A stretch of DNA of 64,000 nucleotides, taken from Thermus antranikianii DSM 12462 (GTDB lineage: Bacteria; Deinococcota; Deinococci; Deinococcales; Thermaceae). The position numbers and the translations under genes were made by a program. The stretch spans positions 1-64,000 of the forward strand of contig NZ_AUIW01000012.1 in NCBI RefSeq assembly GCF_000423905.1, written 5' to 3'. Shown here in pieces: positions 17,323 to 24,789 of the stretch. Numbering within the stretch: position 1 is the stretch's first letter; each line of letters begins with the position of its first letter. The notes under the pieces were generated by a model. The model searched no databases, had not been told where the DNA came from, and worked only from the letters and a program-made list of their open reading frames with translations.

Positions 17323-18321
17323 TTATTCTACCCCGGGGAAGGGGGTTCCCTCTTCCGTGGGAGGCTTTGGGGCCGGGGCGGGCAGGTGGCCCAGGTGGCC
17401 GGAGAGGAAGCGAAAGAGGTCGGCGAGGAGGCCGCTGGCCGTGGCCCCGCCCCCGGCTCCCGGTCCCGTCACGAAGACCTCGCCCAGGGGCCTTGCCCGC
17501 ACCCACAGGATGTTGCCCTGGGCCCGGGCCAAGGGGTGGTCCTGCGGCAGGCGCCTGGGGGCCACCGCCGCGCGCCAGCGCCCACCCTCCCCGTAGAGGC
17601 TTGCTACCAGGCGTACTTTTTCCCCTTGGGCTTGGGCGGTTTGGAGGATTTCCGGGGTGAGGCGGGTAATGCCCTGGGTTTTCACCTCCGGGAAGGGGAA
17701 AGCAGGGTCCACCAGAAGCCTGGCCAAAAGGGTGAGCTTGTGGGCGGCGTCTATGCCCTCCACGTCCAGGGTGGGATCCGCCTCGGCGTAGCCCAGACGC
17801 TGGGCCTCGAGGAGGGCTTCCTCATAGGTCCGCCCCTTTTCCATCTCCTGGAGGATGTAGAGGGTGGTGCCGTTCAGGATCCCGTGGAGCTCTACAAGCT
17901 GGCTTCCCCTGAGGGTTTCCAAAAAGGATAGGGCCGGGGTGCCGGCCATGACGCTGGCCTCGTGATAGATGAGCCCTTCCTCAGCGAAGGGGCGCAGGGC
18001 CTCCCAGGCCTCCGCCAGAAGGGCCTTGTTGGCGGTGATGAGAGGGATACCCGCTTCCAGGGCCGGGCGGACCAAGCTGAGGGGGGCTTCCACCCCACCC
18101 ATGGCTTCCACCACCACGTCCGCCTGCAGGAGGTCCATGGGTTCGGTGTGCAGGAGTTCGTCGGGGATGGGCCTGGGCTTGGTCCTATCCCGCACCAGTA
18201 CCCCCAGAAACCGAGGGGAGAAGCCCAGGGCATGGAAGTCCTCGAGGCGCTCCTGGACCAGGGTGTAAAAGGCGCTACCCACGGTGCCTCCGCCCAGGAG
18301 GGCGATCTTCACCTCTTCCAT
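17323..18321 (-). CDS. hom: Homoserine dehydrogenase
   Basis: This NAD(P)-dependent enzyme reduces aspartate semialdehyde to homoserine. The 332-residue protein has an N-terminal Rossmann GGGTVGSAF loop (about 10-18), TANKALLAEAW, ILNGTTLYIL and the catalytic-region GYAEADPTLDVEGIDAAHKLTLLARLL (about 197-223). It lacks the C-terminal ACT domain of longer homologues, so feedback control may be weak or achieved otherwise. The start ATG is 7 bases after a perfect minus-strand TATAAT (18329-18334), a leaderless arrangement. It is cotranscribed with thrC and divergent from queG. Confidence 0.94.
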   Translation of the reverse strand: MEEVKIALLGGGTVGSAFYTLVQERLEDFHALGFSPRFLGVLVRDRTKPRPIPDELLHTEPMDLLQADVVVEAMGGVEAPLSLVRPALEAGIPLITANKALLAEAWEALRPFAEEGLIYHEASVMAGTPALSFLETLRGSQLVELHGILNGTTLYILQEMEKGRTYEEALLEAQRLGYAEADPTLDVEGIDAAHKLTLLARLLVDPAFPFPEVKTQGITRLTPEILQTAQAQGEKVRLVASLYGEGGRWRAAVAPRRLPQDHPLARAQGNILWVRARPLGEVFVTGPGAGGGATASGLLADLFRFLSGHLGHLPAPAPKPPTEEGTPFPGVE

Positions 18322-18328
18322 GCCGGGG

Positions 18329-18334
18329 ATTATA
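18329..18334 (-). promoter_or_regulatory. -10 TATAAT of leaderless hom
   Basis: A perfect consensus hexamer on the minus strand ends 7 bases before the hom ATG. No -35 consensus was seen at 17-18 bp. Confidence 0.65.
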
Positions 18335-18370
18335 CCGGCTTCCCCTCGGCCTTTGCCCTACAGTGAAGCC

Positions 18371-19519
18371 GTGGAGGCCCGCCCGCTTCTAGAGGAAGCC
18401 CTTCGGGAGCGGGGGCTTCTTTACGCCTGGGCGCCCCTGGCCATACCGGAGGAGGCGGAGGGCCGCTTCCGGCGCTTCCTGGCCGAGGGACGGCACGGGG
18501 GAATGGCCTATCTGGAACGAGGCGTGGAGGCTCGTTTCCACCTGGAGCACCGCTTTCCCTGGGCGCGAAGCGCCCTGGTGGTCTTCGCCCCCTACGCCTA
18601 CCCTGACCCCGGGGTGCCCAAAGGGGGAATCCGGGTGGGCCGGGTGGCCCGTTACGCCTGGGTCCGGGACTACCATCTGGTTCTGGGGGAGGAGGTCAGG
18701 GCCCTCGAGGGCCTGGCCCGAAGCCTGGGCGTAGAGGCCAAGGGGTACGTGGACCACGGGCCTATCCCCGAGCGAACCCTGGCCGCCCTTACTGGGATAG
18801 GCTGGATTGGGAAAAGCGGCATGTTTCTTTCCCAGGGGTTTGGGGTGCACGCCTTCATCGGCGTTCTTCTCACCTCTTTGGAGGTGGAGGCACCTTTCCC
18901 GCATCCAGGCCGCTGCGGCCGCTGCACCCGTTGCCTGGTTTCCTGCCCCACAGGGGCCCTTTTAGGGGACGGCACCCTGGATGCCCGGGTTTGCGTGAGC
19001 TACCTTACCGTGGAGCATAAGGGCTTCATTCCCCCGGCCCTCTGGCCGGGAATGGGGGAATGGCTTTTGGGGTGCGACCTCTGTCAAGAGGTCTGTCCCT
19101 GGGAGCGGTTTGGCAAGGTGTGGCGAGGTTTTCGACCGGAGCCCGAGCTGGCCCATCCCAACCTGGAGGAGTTCTTCCGCCTCTCGGGAAGAGCCTTTCA
19201 GCGGAAGTTTGGGGATACCGCCTTCGCCCGTCCAGGGAGGGCCCGCATGGCCCGGAATGCCCTCATCGTCCTGAGCAACCTGGGCTTGGGGGAGGATCTC
19301 CTGCGGGAGGCAGCCCAGGATCCCCATCCCTTGGTGCGCCGCACGGCCCTCCATGCCCTTTTTCGGGCTGGCTTGGGGATTGAGGGGTTTCTAAGGGATC
19401 CCGATGAGGGGATTCGGGCCGAGGCCTCAGTCCTCCTTGGGGAAGCGCCCGGTGCGGTAGACCCTTTCCAGGACGGGGGGAAGTCCCCAGGCCCTGAGGT
19501 CAAAGATGAGGGGGCCTAG
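18371..19519 (+). CDS. queG: Epoxyqueuosine reductase
   Basis: This cobalamin- and Fe-S-dependent enzyme reduces epoxyqueuosine to queuosine at tRNA wobble position 34. The 382-residue protein shows two 4Fe-4S sites, CGRCTRCLVSCPTGAL and CDLCQEVCPW, plus RNALIVLSNLGLGEDLL and a C-terminal HEAT-like repeat region (residues about 295-350). I choose the GTG at 18371: TACAGT ends 7 bases upstream (leaderless), and upstream in-frame codons run into the hom promoter. The last 93 bases overlap the convergent phosphoesterase gene. Confidence 0.9.
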   Translation: MEARPLLEEALRERGLLYAWAPLAIPEEAEGRFRRFLAEGRHGGMAYLERGVEARFHLEHRFPWARSALVVFAPYAYPDPGVPKGGIRVGRVARYAWVRDYHLVLGEEVRALEGLARSLGVEAKGYVDHGPIPERTLAALTGIGWIGKSGMFLSQGFGVHAFIGVLLTSLEVEAPFPHPGRCGRCTRCLVSCPTGALLGDGTLDARVCVSYLTVEHKGFIPPALWPGMGEWLLGCDLCQEVCPWERFGKVWRGFRPEPELAHPNLEEFFRLSGRAFQRKFGDTAFARPGRARMARNALIVLSNLGLGEDLLREAAQDPHPLVRRTALHALFRAGLGIEGFLRDPDEGIRAEASVLLGEAPGAVDPFQDGGKSPGPEVKDEGA

Positions 19520-20131
19520 GTCGTAGGGCACCTTGAGGAAGCGGACCTCGAGGGTTTCCGTGTCCAGGATCATGGCGTCGGCCCCGGGCTCCCCGCTTAG
19601 GCTTAGGCCTACGCTTCCTGGATCGGCTACAAGACCCATGCCCACCCGGCGGGAAAGGGGTAGGTGCCGTCCTCCCAGGAGGAGGACCGCGGCGCTGTAC
19701 CGTTCCAGAAGCGGCACAAGCTGGTTGGCCGGGCCCAGGAGGTCCAGGTGGCTTTCGGGGTTACCAGGGGTGCCGTGGAAGGCCACCAGGCGTTTTCCTT
19801 CATAAGTTTTGCGGTGGGAAAGACGCAAGAAGCGCAAGTAGTTTAGCTCCTTTTCCGAAAGTTGGGACCGAGTCCATTCCAGGGTGGCCTTGCCCACTCC
19901 TTCGGGTAAGGTGCCCGGCAGAGGATAGGCGACCCTCAAGTCCCAGGCCCCGGCGATGGCGGGAAGCCCTTCCTTGAGAAGGCGGCGGATGACCTGCTTG
20001 GGATGGGGGCCGTAGCCCACCAGGTCCCCGAGCACCAGGACCTCGTCCACGCCTTCATCCCGCAGGGCCTCGAGGGCAGCCTCGAGGGCCGGCAGGTTGG
20101 CGTGGATATCCGAGAGGACGCCAAGGCGCAC
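19427..20131 (-). CDS. Metallophosphoesterase, YfcE/MJ0936-like
   Basis: This is a calcineurin-like phosphoesterase of 234 residues. The metal-binding blocks are GVLSDIHANLPALEAAL (DxH), VLVLGDLVGYGPHP (GDxxGxGP) and a HGTP segment in VAFHGTPGNPESH; the usual GNHD is replaced by AGAWD, and the last GHTH-like block by GGRHLPL, so activity may differ. I take the GTG at 20131 because the longer frame upstream is a Lys/Glu-rich shadow. The 3' end overlaps queG by 93 bp. Substrate is unknown; a phosphodiesterase or nucleotidase role is the family expectation. Confidence 0.8.
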   Translation of the reverse strand: MRLGVLSDIHANLPALEAALEALRDEGVDEVLVLGDLVGYGPHPKQVIRRLLKEGLPAIAGAWDLRVAYPLPGTLPEGVGKATLEWTRSQLSEKELNYLRFLRLSHRKTYEGKRLVAFHGTPGNPESHLDLLGPANQLVPLLERYSAAVLLLGGRHLPLSRRVGMGLVADPGSVGLSLSGEPGADAMILDTETLEVRFLKVPYDLGPLIFDLRAWGLPPVLERVYRTGRFPKED

Positions 20132-20200
20132 GGGCTCATTCTCCCATATCTCTAAGGCAAACTTCCTGAAAACCCTCCTTCTACCCCTTATGTTAAAGGG

Positions 20201-21532
20201 GTGCGGTCTTTTCTCTTGGGTCTCCTCCTGGCCCTTACCCTTCCTCCTTTCCCCTTGGGCTTTTTGGCCCCTGGGGTTCTGGCCCTTCTCCTTCAAGGGG
20301 GTTTCCGCACGGGCTTCCTCATGGGCCTTGGCTTTTGGGGTTTGCATCTCATCTGGCTTCCTCAAAGCTTCGCCCAGCTTTTCGGCCCCCTTGGGGCTTT
20401 GCCCTTCCTTCCCCTGGTACTTTTCAAGGCTCTTTCCTTCGGCCTCCTTTTCGCCCTCACCCCCACACCTCTCGCCCGGGTGGGGGGGTGGGTGGCGCTG
20501 GAGTGGCTCACGGAGCAAGGAGACTTGGCCTTCCCCTGGGGTTTCCTAGGCTACAGCCTGGTGGAGGCTCCTGGGCGGGTGCTCGCCGCCTGGGGCGGAG
20601 TGTACCTTCTTTCCCTTTTGGCTTTGCTCGTGGCCTGGGGCCTTAGGGAGCGCCGCTACTGGGTTCTGTTGCCCTGGGGGGTGTTGTGGCTTTTCCCTTT
20701 GCCTCCGGAAGGGGGGCCGGAAAGGGCCCTTTTGGTTCAGGGGAACGTTAACCCCCTGGCCAAGGTGCAAGGGGAGTTGGATCAGGAGATCTACCTTCGT
20801 CTTACCAAGGAAGCTTTGGCCCAGTACCCGGGGGCGGGACTGGTGGTCTGGCCGGAGACAGCGGTGTGGCAGATCCCCGAGGAAGCGAAGCGCCTGCTTC
20901 AAGACCGGCTCCTCCTCACCGGCTTGAACCTTTACGGGCCTAACCGGGCGGTTCTCTACCAGGAGGGGCGGGTCCTGGGCCATTACGACAAGGTGCGCCT
21001 GGTGCCTTTCGGGGAGCGTTTTCCCTTCCGGGAGACCCTGGGAGGGGTGTATGGGTTTTTCTTCCGCGCCTTTGGCCTAGGGGAGCTGGCGGACCGGACG
21101 CCAGGGGACCGGTTGGCTCCCCTTGGTTCCTATGGAACCATGATCTGCTACGAATCCGCCTTTCCCTCCGTGGCCCGCGCCTTGGTTCGGGAGGGGGCGG
21201 GGGTGCTGGTCCTCCTCACCAACGATGCCTGGTTTGGGCCTTCCTTCGGCGGCAGGCAGCACTTCGCCCTGGGGCGGCTTAGGGCGGTGGAAACGGGGCG
21301 CTGGCTCTTACGGGCAGGAAACGACGGCATCACCGCCAGCGTAGACCCCTATGGCCGGGTGGTGGCCCAGATTCCCCCACGCCAAGAGGGATATCTCCTG
21401 GCTCCCTACAGCTTGAAGGAGGGCCGTACCCTTTACGTCCGCTACGGGGACTGGGCGGTGGGGGTAGCGTTGACGCTTTTCCTTTGGGGCCTTATCCTTA
21501 GGATGCGCGCGCCGGGGTGGCGGAACCGGTAG
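20201..21532 (+). CDS. lnt: Apolipoprotein N-acyltransferase
   Basis: This inner-membrane enzyme adds the third acyl chain to lipoproteins. The 443-residue protein has five to six N-terminal helices (about residues 1-165), a periplasmic nitrilase-fold domain with catalytic residues in WPETAV (Glu), HYDKVRLVPFGE (Lys) and MICYESAFP (Cys), and a final C-terminal helix. Start is the GTG at 20201. The last 22 bases are the 5' end of tRNA-Leu, so the stop codon is part of the tRNA D-loop. It serves the lipoproteins found in this window among others. Confidence 0.93.
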   Translation: MRSFLLGLLLALTLPPFPLGFLAPGVLALLLQGGFRTGFLMGLGFWGLHLIWLPQSFAQLFGPLGALPFLPLVLFKALSFGLLFALTPTPLARVGGWVALEWLTEQGDLAFPWGFLGYSLVEAPGRVLAAWGGVYLLSLLALLVAWGLRERRYWVLLPWGVLWLFPLPPEGGPERALLVQGNVNPLAKVQGELDQEIYLRLTKEALAQYPGAGLVVWPETAVWQIPEEAKRLLQDRLLLTGLNLYGPNRAVLYQEGRVLGHYDKVRLVPFGERFPFRETLGGVYGFFFRAFGLGELADRTPGDRLAPLGSYGTMICYESAFPSVARALVREGAGVLVLLTNDAWFGPSFGGRQHFALGRLRAVETGRWLLRAGNDGITASVDPYGRVVAQIPPRQEGYLLAPYSLKEGRTLYVRYGDWAVGVALTLFLWGLILRMRAPGWRNR

Positions 21533-21597
21533 ACGCGGCAGACTCAAAATCTGCTGTCCGCAAGGACGTGCGGGTTCGAGTCCCGCCCCCGGCACCA
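21511..21597 (+). tRNA. tRNA-Leu (CAA)
   Basis: An 87-nt class II tRNA with acceptor GCCGGGG/CCCCGGC, anticodon loop CTCAAAA (CAA), a long variable arm around TGTCCGCAAGGACG, T-loop GTTCGAG and encoded CCA. Its first 22 bases are also the end of lnt. No separate promoter was recognised, so it may be processed from the lnt transcript. Confidence 0.95.
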
Positions 21598-21622
21598 AAA
21601 AGCCAGGCCCCAGGGGCCTGGC
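21597..21622 (-). terminator. Bidirectional hairpin between tRNA-Leu and the convergent methyltransferase
   Basis: An 8-bp stem (GCCAGGCC, loop CCAGG, GGCCTGGC; 21602-21622) is followed on the minus strand by TTTTT, whose complement overlaps the last base of the tRNA CCA. On the plus strand it lies directly after the tRNA. Confidence 0.7.
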
Positions 21623-21651
21623 CAAGCCTTTGGTACAGTACCCCCTATTTT

Positions 21652-22449
21652 TTAGATCCCCTGGGGGTTTTCCCAGAGAGCCAGAGTGAAGTCTTCCTCC
21701 TGAAGGATCACGGGCGGGCTTCCTAAGGCCTGCTGGAAGAGGACTTGTAGCCTTTCTGGAGAAAGCCTCCGCTCCAGGGGTGGGCCTTCCTCTTGCTCAC
21801 GCAAGTCTGTTTGCCCTTCGGGCAAAGCAACTTCTTGGCGGAAGGGCCACTCCAAGACCGCCACCCGCCTGGCCACCCGGGCGGCTTCCCTCAAAGCGGG
21901 AATAGGGTCCAGATGGTGGAGGCTCAGGCCGAAGAAGGCCAGGTCAAAGCTTTGGTCCGGGAAGGGGAGGCTTTCCCCGCGGGCCTCCAGGAAGCGGGCT
22001 TTCTTCACCTTGGCCCGGGCCACCTCGAGGCGGTCGGACCTGGGGTCCACCCCTACGGTGAAAAGGCCCAGGGAGGCGAAGGCCTCGGCGAAGACCCCGG
22101 TGCCCGTGCCGATGTCCAGGACGCTTTGAGCCTTGAGGCCCTCCAGGGCCTTTCGGGCAATCGCCAAGGGAGGAAAGCGCTTGAGGCGCTCGGGCCTGCG
22201 GAAGGGGTCCTTGGCCTCGCAGGCATTGGTGAAAAGGGCCCACATCACCGTGGCTCCCTCCATTGCGGCGGCTTTGAAGGCCGCCTCGAGGGCCCGGAAG
22301 ACCGCCTCCTCTTCCCCGGAAAGCTCCGTGTGGGTGGGGTAGACGCGGTGCTCCACCCCGCTGGCCTCCAGGGTGGAAAGAGCCTGTTCCACCGCTCGGT
22401 AGTCCCCCTGCAGAAGGGGATAGAGGGCGAAGAGGACCTTCACCGCCAT
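21652..22449 (-). CDS. Fusion of a YkoF/MTH1187-like domain with a class I methyltransferase
   Basis: The 265-residue protein has two parts. Residues about 1-85 (VKVLFALYPLLQGDYRAVEQ, then VYPTHTELSGEEEAVFRAL) resemble the small ferredoxin-fold thiamine-binding YkoF/DUF77 family. Residues about 100-265 form a SAM methyltransferase with motif I VLDIGTGTGVFAEAF and motif II VGVDPRS. The start ATG at 22449 lies 7 bases after a minus-strand TATACT (22457-22462), so it is likely leaderless and starts inside the end of the upstream methyltransferase gene. The acceptor is unknown; it may be a thiamine-related or small-molecule methyltransferase. Confidence 0.75.
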   Translation of the reverse strand: MAVKVLFALYPLLQGDYRAVEQALSTLEASGVEHRVYPTHTELSGEEEAVFRALEAAFKAAAMEGATVMWALFTNACEAKDPFRRPERLKRFPPLAIARKALEGLKAQSVLDIGTGTGVFAEAFASLGLFTVGVDPRSDRLEVARAKVKKARFLEARGESLPFPDQSFDLAFFGLSLHHLDPIPALREAARVARRVAVLEWPFRQEVALPEGQTDLREQEEGPPLERRLSPERLQVLFQQALGSPPVILQEEDFTLALWENPQGI

Positions 22450-23084
22450 CTTCCCAAGTATAGGGCCCCGCGGTTTCCTGCCCGCAGGCCTGCCTGATCC
22501 GCCTCGGGAAAGGGGGGCTTGGCCTCGGGGGCTAGGAAGACCGCTTCCTCTTCCGCCTCCGGCGGGCCCAGGAGGTCTTTCAGGTCCTCGCGGGTGAGGA
22601 AATGGGCCTGGGCCCATGGGAGAACGCCTTTTTCCCCGAGCCTCCGGTACAGGGCTGCCCAGGGGGAGAGGGCCTCGAGGATCCCCACCAAAAGGCTTCC
22701 CTCGGGCTTCAGGACCCTTCTGGCCTCAGCGAGGGCTTTCTCCACGTCCTCCACGAACTCCAGCACGGTGAAGAGGAGGACCACGTCAAAGCTTTGCCCG
22801 GGGAAGGGGAGGGCCTCCGCCCGCCCTTCTACCCACGTGGCTTCCGGTACCCTCCTTCGCCCCACCTGGAGCATGGCCAAGGAGGGTTCCAGCCCCACCT
22901 TTCGGGCATAGGGAAGGCGCTTAAGCCAGTAGCCGGTTCCCGCTCCCACCTCGAGGAGGCTTTCCCCTGGGGGAAGGAGGGCTCTTAGGGCCTTTTCCTC
23001 CTCGGCGATGACGAAGGCCCCCAGGGGGGTCTCGTACCAGGCCTCGTAGGCCTCGGCCAAGGGGGCAAAGGGATCCTTTCCCAT
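22440..23084 (-). CDS. SAM-dependent methyltransferase, class I
   Basis: This cytoplasmic methyltransferase has 214 residues with motif I LLEVGAGTGYWLKRL (about 43-57), VGLEPSLAML (motif II), the GRAEALPFPGQSFDVVLLF post-I block and RVLKPEGSLLVGI. It belongs to the UbiE/ArsM-like Methyltransf_11 group; the substrate is not identifiable. Its stop overlaps the start of the following fusion methyltransferase by 10 bp. It begins 6 bases after the alpha-glucosidase stop, so it probably continues that transcript. Confidence 0.85.
   Translation of the reverse strand: MGKDPFAPLAEAYEAWYETPLGAFVIAEEEKALRALLPPGESLLEVGAGTGYWLKRLPYARKVGLEPSLAMLQVGRRRVPEATWVEGRAEALPFPGQSFDVVLLFTVLEFVEDVEKALAEARRVLKPEGSLLVGILEALSPWAALYRRLGEKGVLPWAQAHFLTREDLKDLLGPPEAEEEAVFLAPEAKPPFPEADQAGLRAGNRGALYLGRWR
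22457..22462 (-). promoter_or_regulatory. -10 TATACT for the YkoF-methyltransferase fusion
   Basis: Minus-strand TATACT ends 7 bases before the ATG at 22449 and lies within the coding end of the upstream gene. Confidence 0.5.
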
Positions 23085-23090
23085 CCCGCT

Positions 23091-24677
23091 CTAGCCTAGC
23101 CGGACCACCACTCCCTCGTCCGGGCGTAGGCGGAGGGTGTTGCCCACGGCCTCCTCCCGGTCCAGGTGGGTGGAGAGGACCACCCTGCCCTCCTGGGGTA
23201 GGTCCAGGGCCTTTTCCCGGTCCGTGAAGTTTAGGGCGATGAGGAGGCCTTTCCCTCGCAGGTAGGCGTAGAGGCCGTTTCTCGCCCAATAGGTGCGGTA
23301 GGGGCCGAAGAGGAGCTCGGGGTCTTGGCGAAGGCGGATGAGGCGTTTCACCAGATGGAGCATGGATTTCGGGTCCTTCTCCTGGGCGGCCACGTTTCGC
23401 ACCGGCCAGTCGGGGTTTAGGGGAAGCCAGGGCTCCACGGTGGAGAAACCCGCGTAAGGAGAGGTATCCCAGGGCATGGGGGTGCGCTCGGGGTCCCGGC
23501 CCAGGGTGTGGTAGCCCGCGGGGGTGCGGTCCTTCTGCCTCAAGGCGGCGGGGTCTCGCACCCTCTCCGGGGGGATTTCCCCGTTGGGCAGGGCCAGTTC
23601 GTCCCCGTAGTACCAGGTGGGGGTGCCCCGCAAGGTGAAGAGGAGCATGGCGGCCACCCGAGCCTGGGATTCTCCTAGCCTCGAGGCCAACCGGGGTTGG
23701 TCGTGGTTGCCCAAAACCCAGTTGGGCCAGTCCCAGGGGGTGAGGAGGCTCTCGTACTCCTCCACGATGCGGGCGATGTTCTCGGGTTGCCAGTTAGGGA
23801 GGCCCTCGGTGATCAGGCTGAAGTTGAAGGGCAGATGGCACCCCGCCCGGTAGTAGCGCACCAGGCGGTGGAGGGGAAGGTAGATCTCCCCCACCATGAT
23901 CCGTTCCCGCCCGGGTTCGCTGAACTCGTCCAGGACAAAACGCATCTCCCGCACATAGGCGAAGGTTTCCGGTTGATCCTCGGTGAAGGTGTGCTCGTGG
24001 CGCAGGCGATCGGGAAGACCAGGCCGCCAGAAGGGGCTACCCGGTTCGTCCCGGAAGAGGGGGTCTTTGGCCAAGAGCCAAAGGACATCTACCCGAAAAC
24101 CATCCACCCCCCGCCGTAGCCAGAAGCGCATGGCCTCATAGAGGGCTTCCCGCACCTCGGGATTTTGCCAGTTGAGGTCGGGTTGCTCAGGTAGGAAGAG
24201 GTGGAGGTAGTACTGGCCGGTACCTTCATCCAGGGTCCAGGCGGGGCCTCCGAAGAAGCTTTGCCAGTTGTTGGGGGGGCCGCCATCCGGGCCTGGGTCT
24301 TTCCAGATGTACCAATTCCGCTTGGGATTGTTCCGGGAGCTTTTGGATTCCAAGAACCAAGGGTGCTGGTCCGAGGTGTGGTTGGGAACCAGGTCGATGA
24401 GGACCTTAAGCCCCAGGGCATGGGCCTCCTTTAAGAGGCGGTCAAAGTCCTCGAGGGTGCCGAAGACGGGATCCACGTCGCAGTAGTCGGCCACGTCATA
24501 GCCGAAGTCCCTCATGGGGCTTTTGTAAAAGGGGGAAAGCCAGATGGTCCCCACTCCCAGGTCCTTCAGGTAGGGCAGCCTTCTCCGGATGCCCTCGAGG
24601 TCGCCAACGCCGTCCCCATTGGAATCCTGGAAGCTCCGGGGGTAGATCTGATAGACCACGGTTGTCTTCCACCACAT
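23091..24677 (-). CDS. GH13 alpha-glucosidase
   Basis: This enzyme hydrolyses alpha-1,4 or alpha-1,6 glucosidic linkages from non-reducing ends, or trehalose-related disaccharides. The 528-residue protein has GH13 regions VLIDLVPNHTSDQHPWF (region I), DGFRVDVLW (nucleophile Asp), VGEIYLP (acid/base Glu) and LGNHDQPRLASRLG (region IV). The N terminus WWKTTVVYQIYPRSFQDSNG is that of intracellular GH13 glucosidases known from Thermus. It is divergent from otsA, with start codons 112 bases apart, so trehalose synthesis and glucoside hydrolysis share a control region. Minus-strand TAAACT lies 6 bases before the ATG. Confidence 0.92.
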   Translation of the reverse strand: MWWKTTVVYQIYPRSFQDSNGDGVGDLEGIRRRLPYLKDLGVGTIWLSPFYKSPMRDFGYDVADYCDVDPVFGTLEDFDRLLKEAHALGLKVLIDLVPNHTSDQHPWFLESKSSRNNPKRNWYIWKDPGPDGGPPNNWQSFFGGPAWTLDEGTGQYYLHLFLPEQPDLNWQNPEVREALYEAMRFWLRRGVDGFRVDVLWLLAKDPLFRDEPGSPFWRPGLPDRLRHEHTFTEDQPETFAYVREMRFVLDEFSEPGRERIMVGEIYLPLHRLVRYYRAGCHLPFNFSLITEGLPNWQPENIARIVEEYESLLTPWDWPNWVLGNHDQPRLASRLGESQARVAAMLLFTLRGTPTWYYGDELALPNGEIPPERVRDPAALRQKDRTPAGYHTLGRDPERTPMPWDTSPYAGFSTVEPWLPLNPDWPVRNVAAQEKDPKSMLHLVKRLIRLRQDPELLFGPYRTYWARNGLYAYLRGKGLLIALNFTDREKALDLPQEGRVVLSTHLDREEAVGNTLRLRPDEGVVVRLG

Positions 24678-24789
24678 GTCCGGAGTTTACACCCCGATGA
24701 CCTGGGTGTGGAAGGGTTTCCAGGAGGGTCCCTCTGGTTCGTGCATGGAATCCAAGAGCAATTCCGGACCCCGGTTTATACTGACGTTC
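24678..24789. promoter_or_regulatory. Divergent control region between alpha-glucosidase and otsA
   Basis: The 112-bp gap contains minus-strand TAAACT before the glucosidase and plus-strand TATACT (24777-24782) ending 7 bases before the otsA GTG, so both genes look leaderless. No operator palindrome was recognised. Confidence 0.55.

Noticed and set aside
19427-20518. Full minus-strand frame from 20518 as the phosphoesterase
   Set aside because: The extra 129 upstream codons are Lys/Glu/Gly-rich antisense of lnt without homology; the conserved protein starts near 20131.
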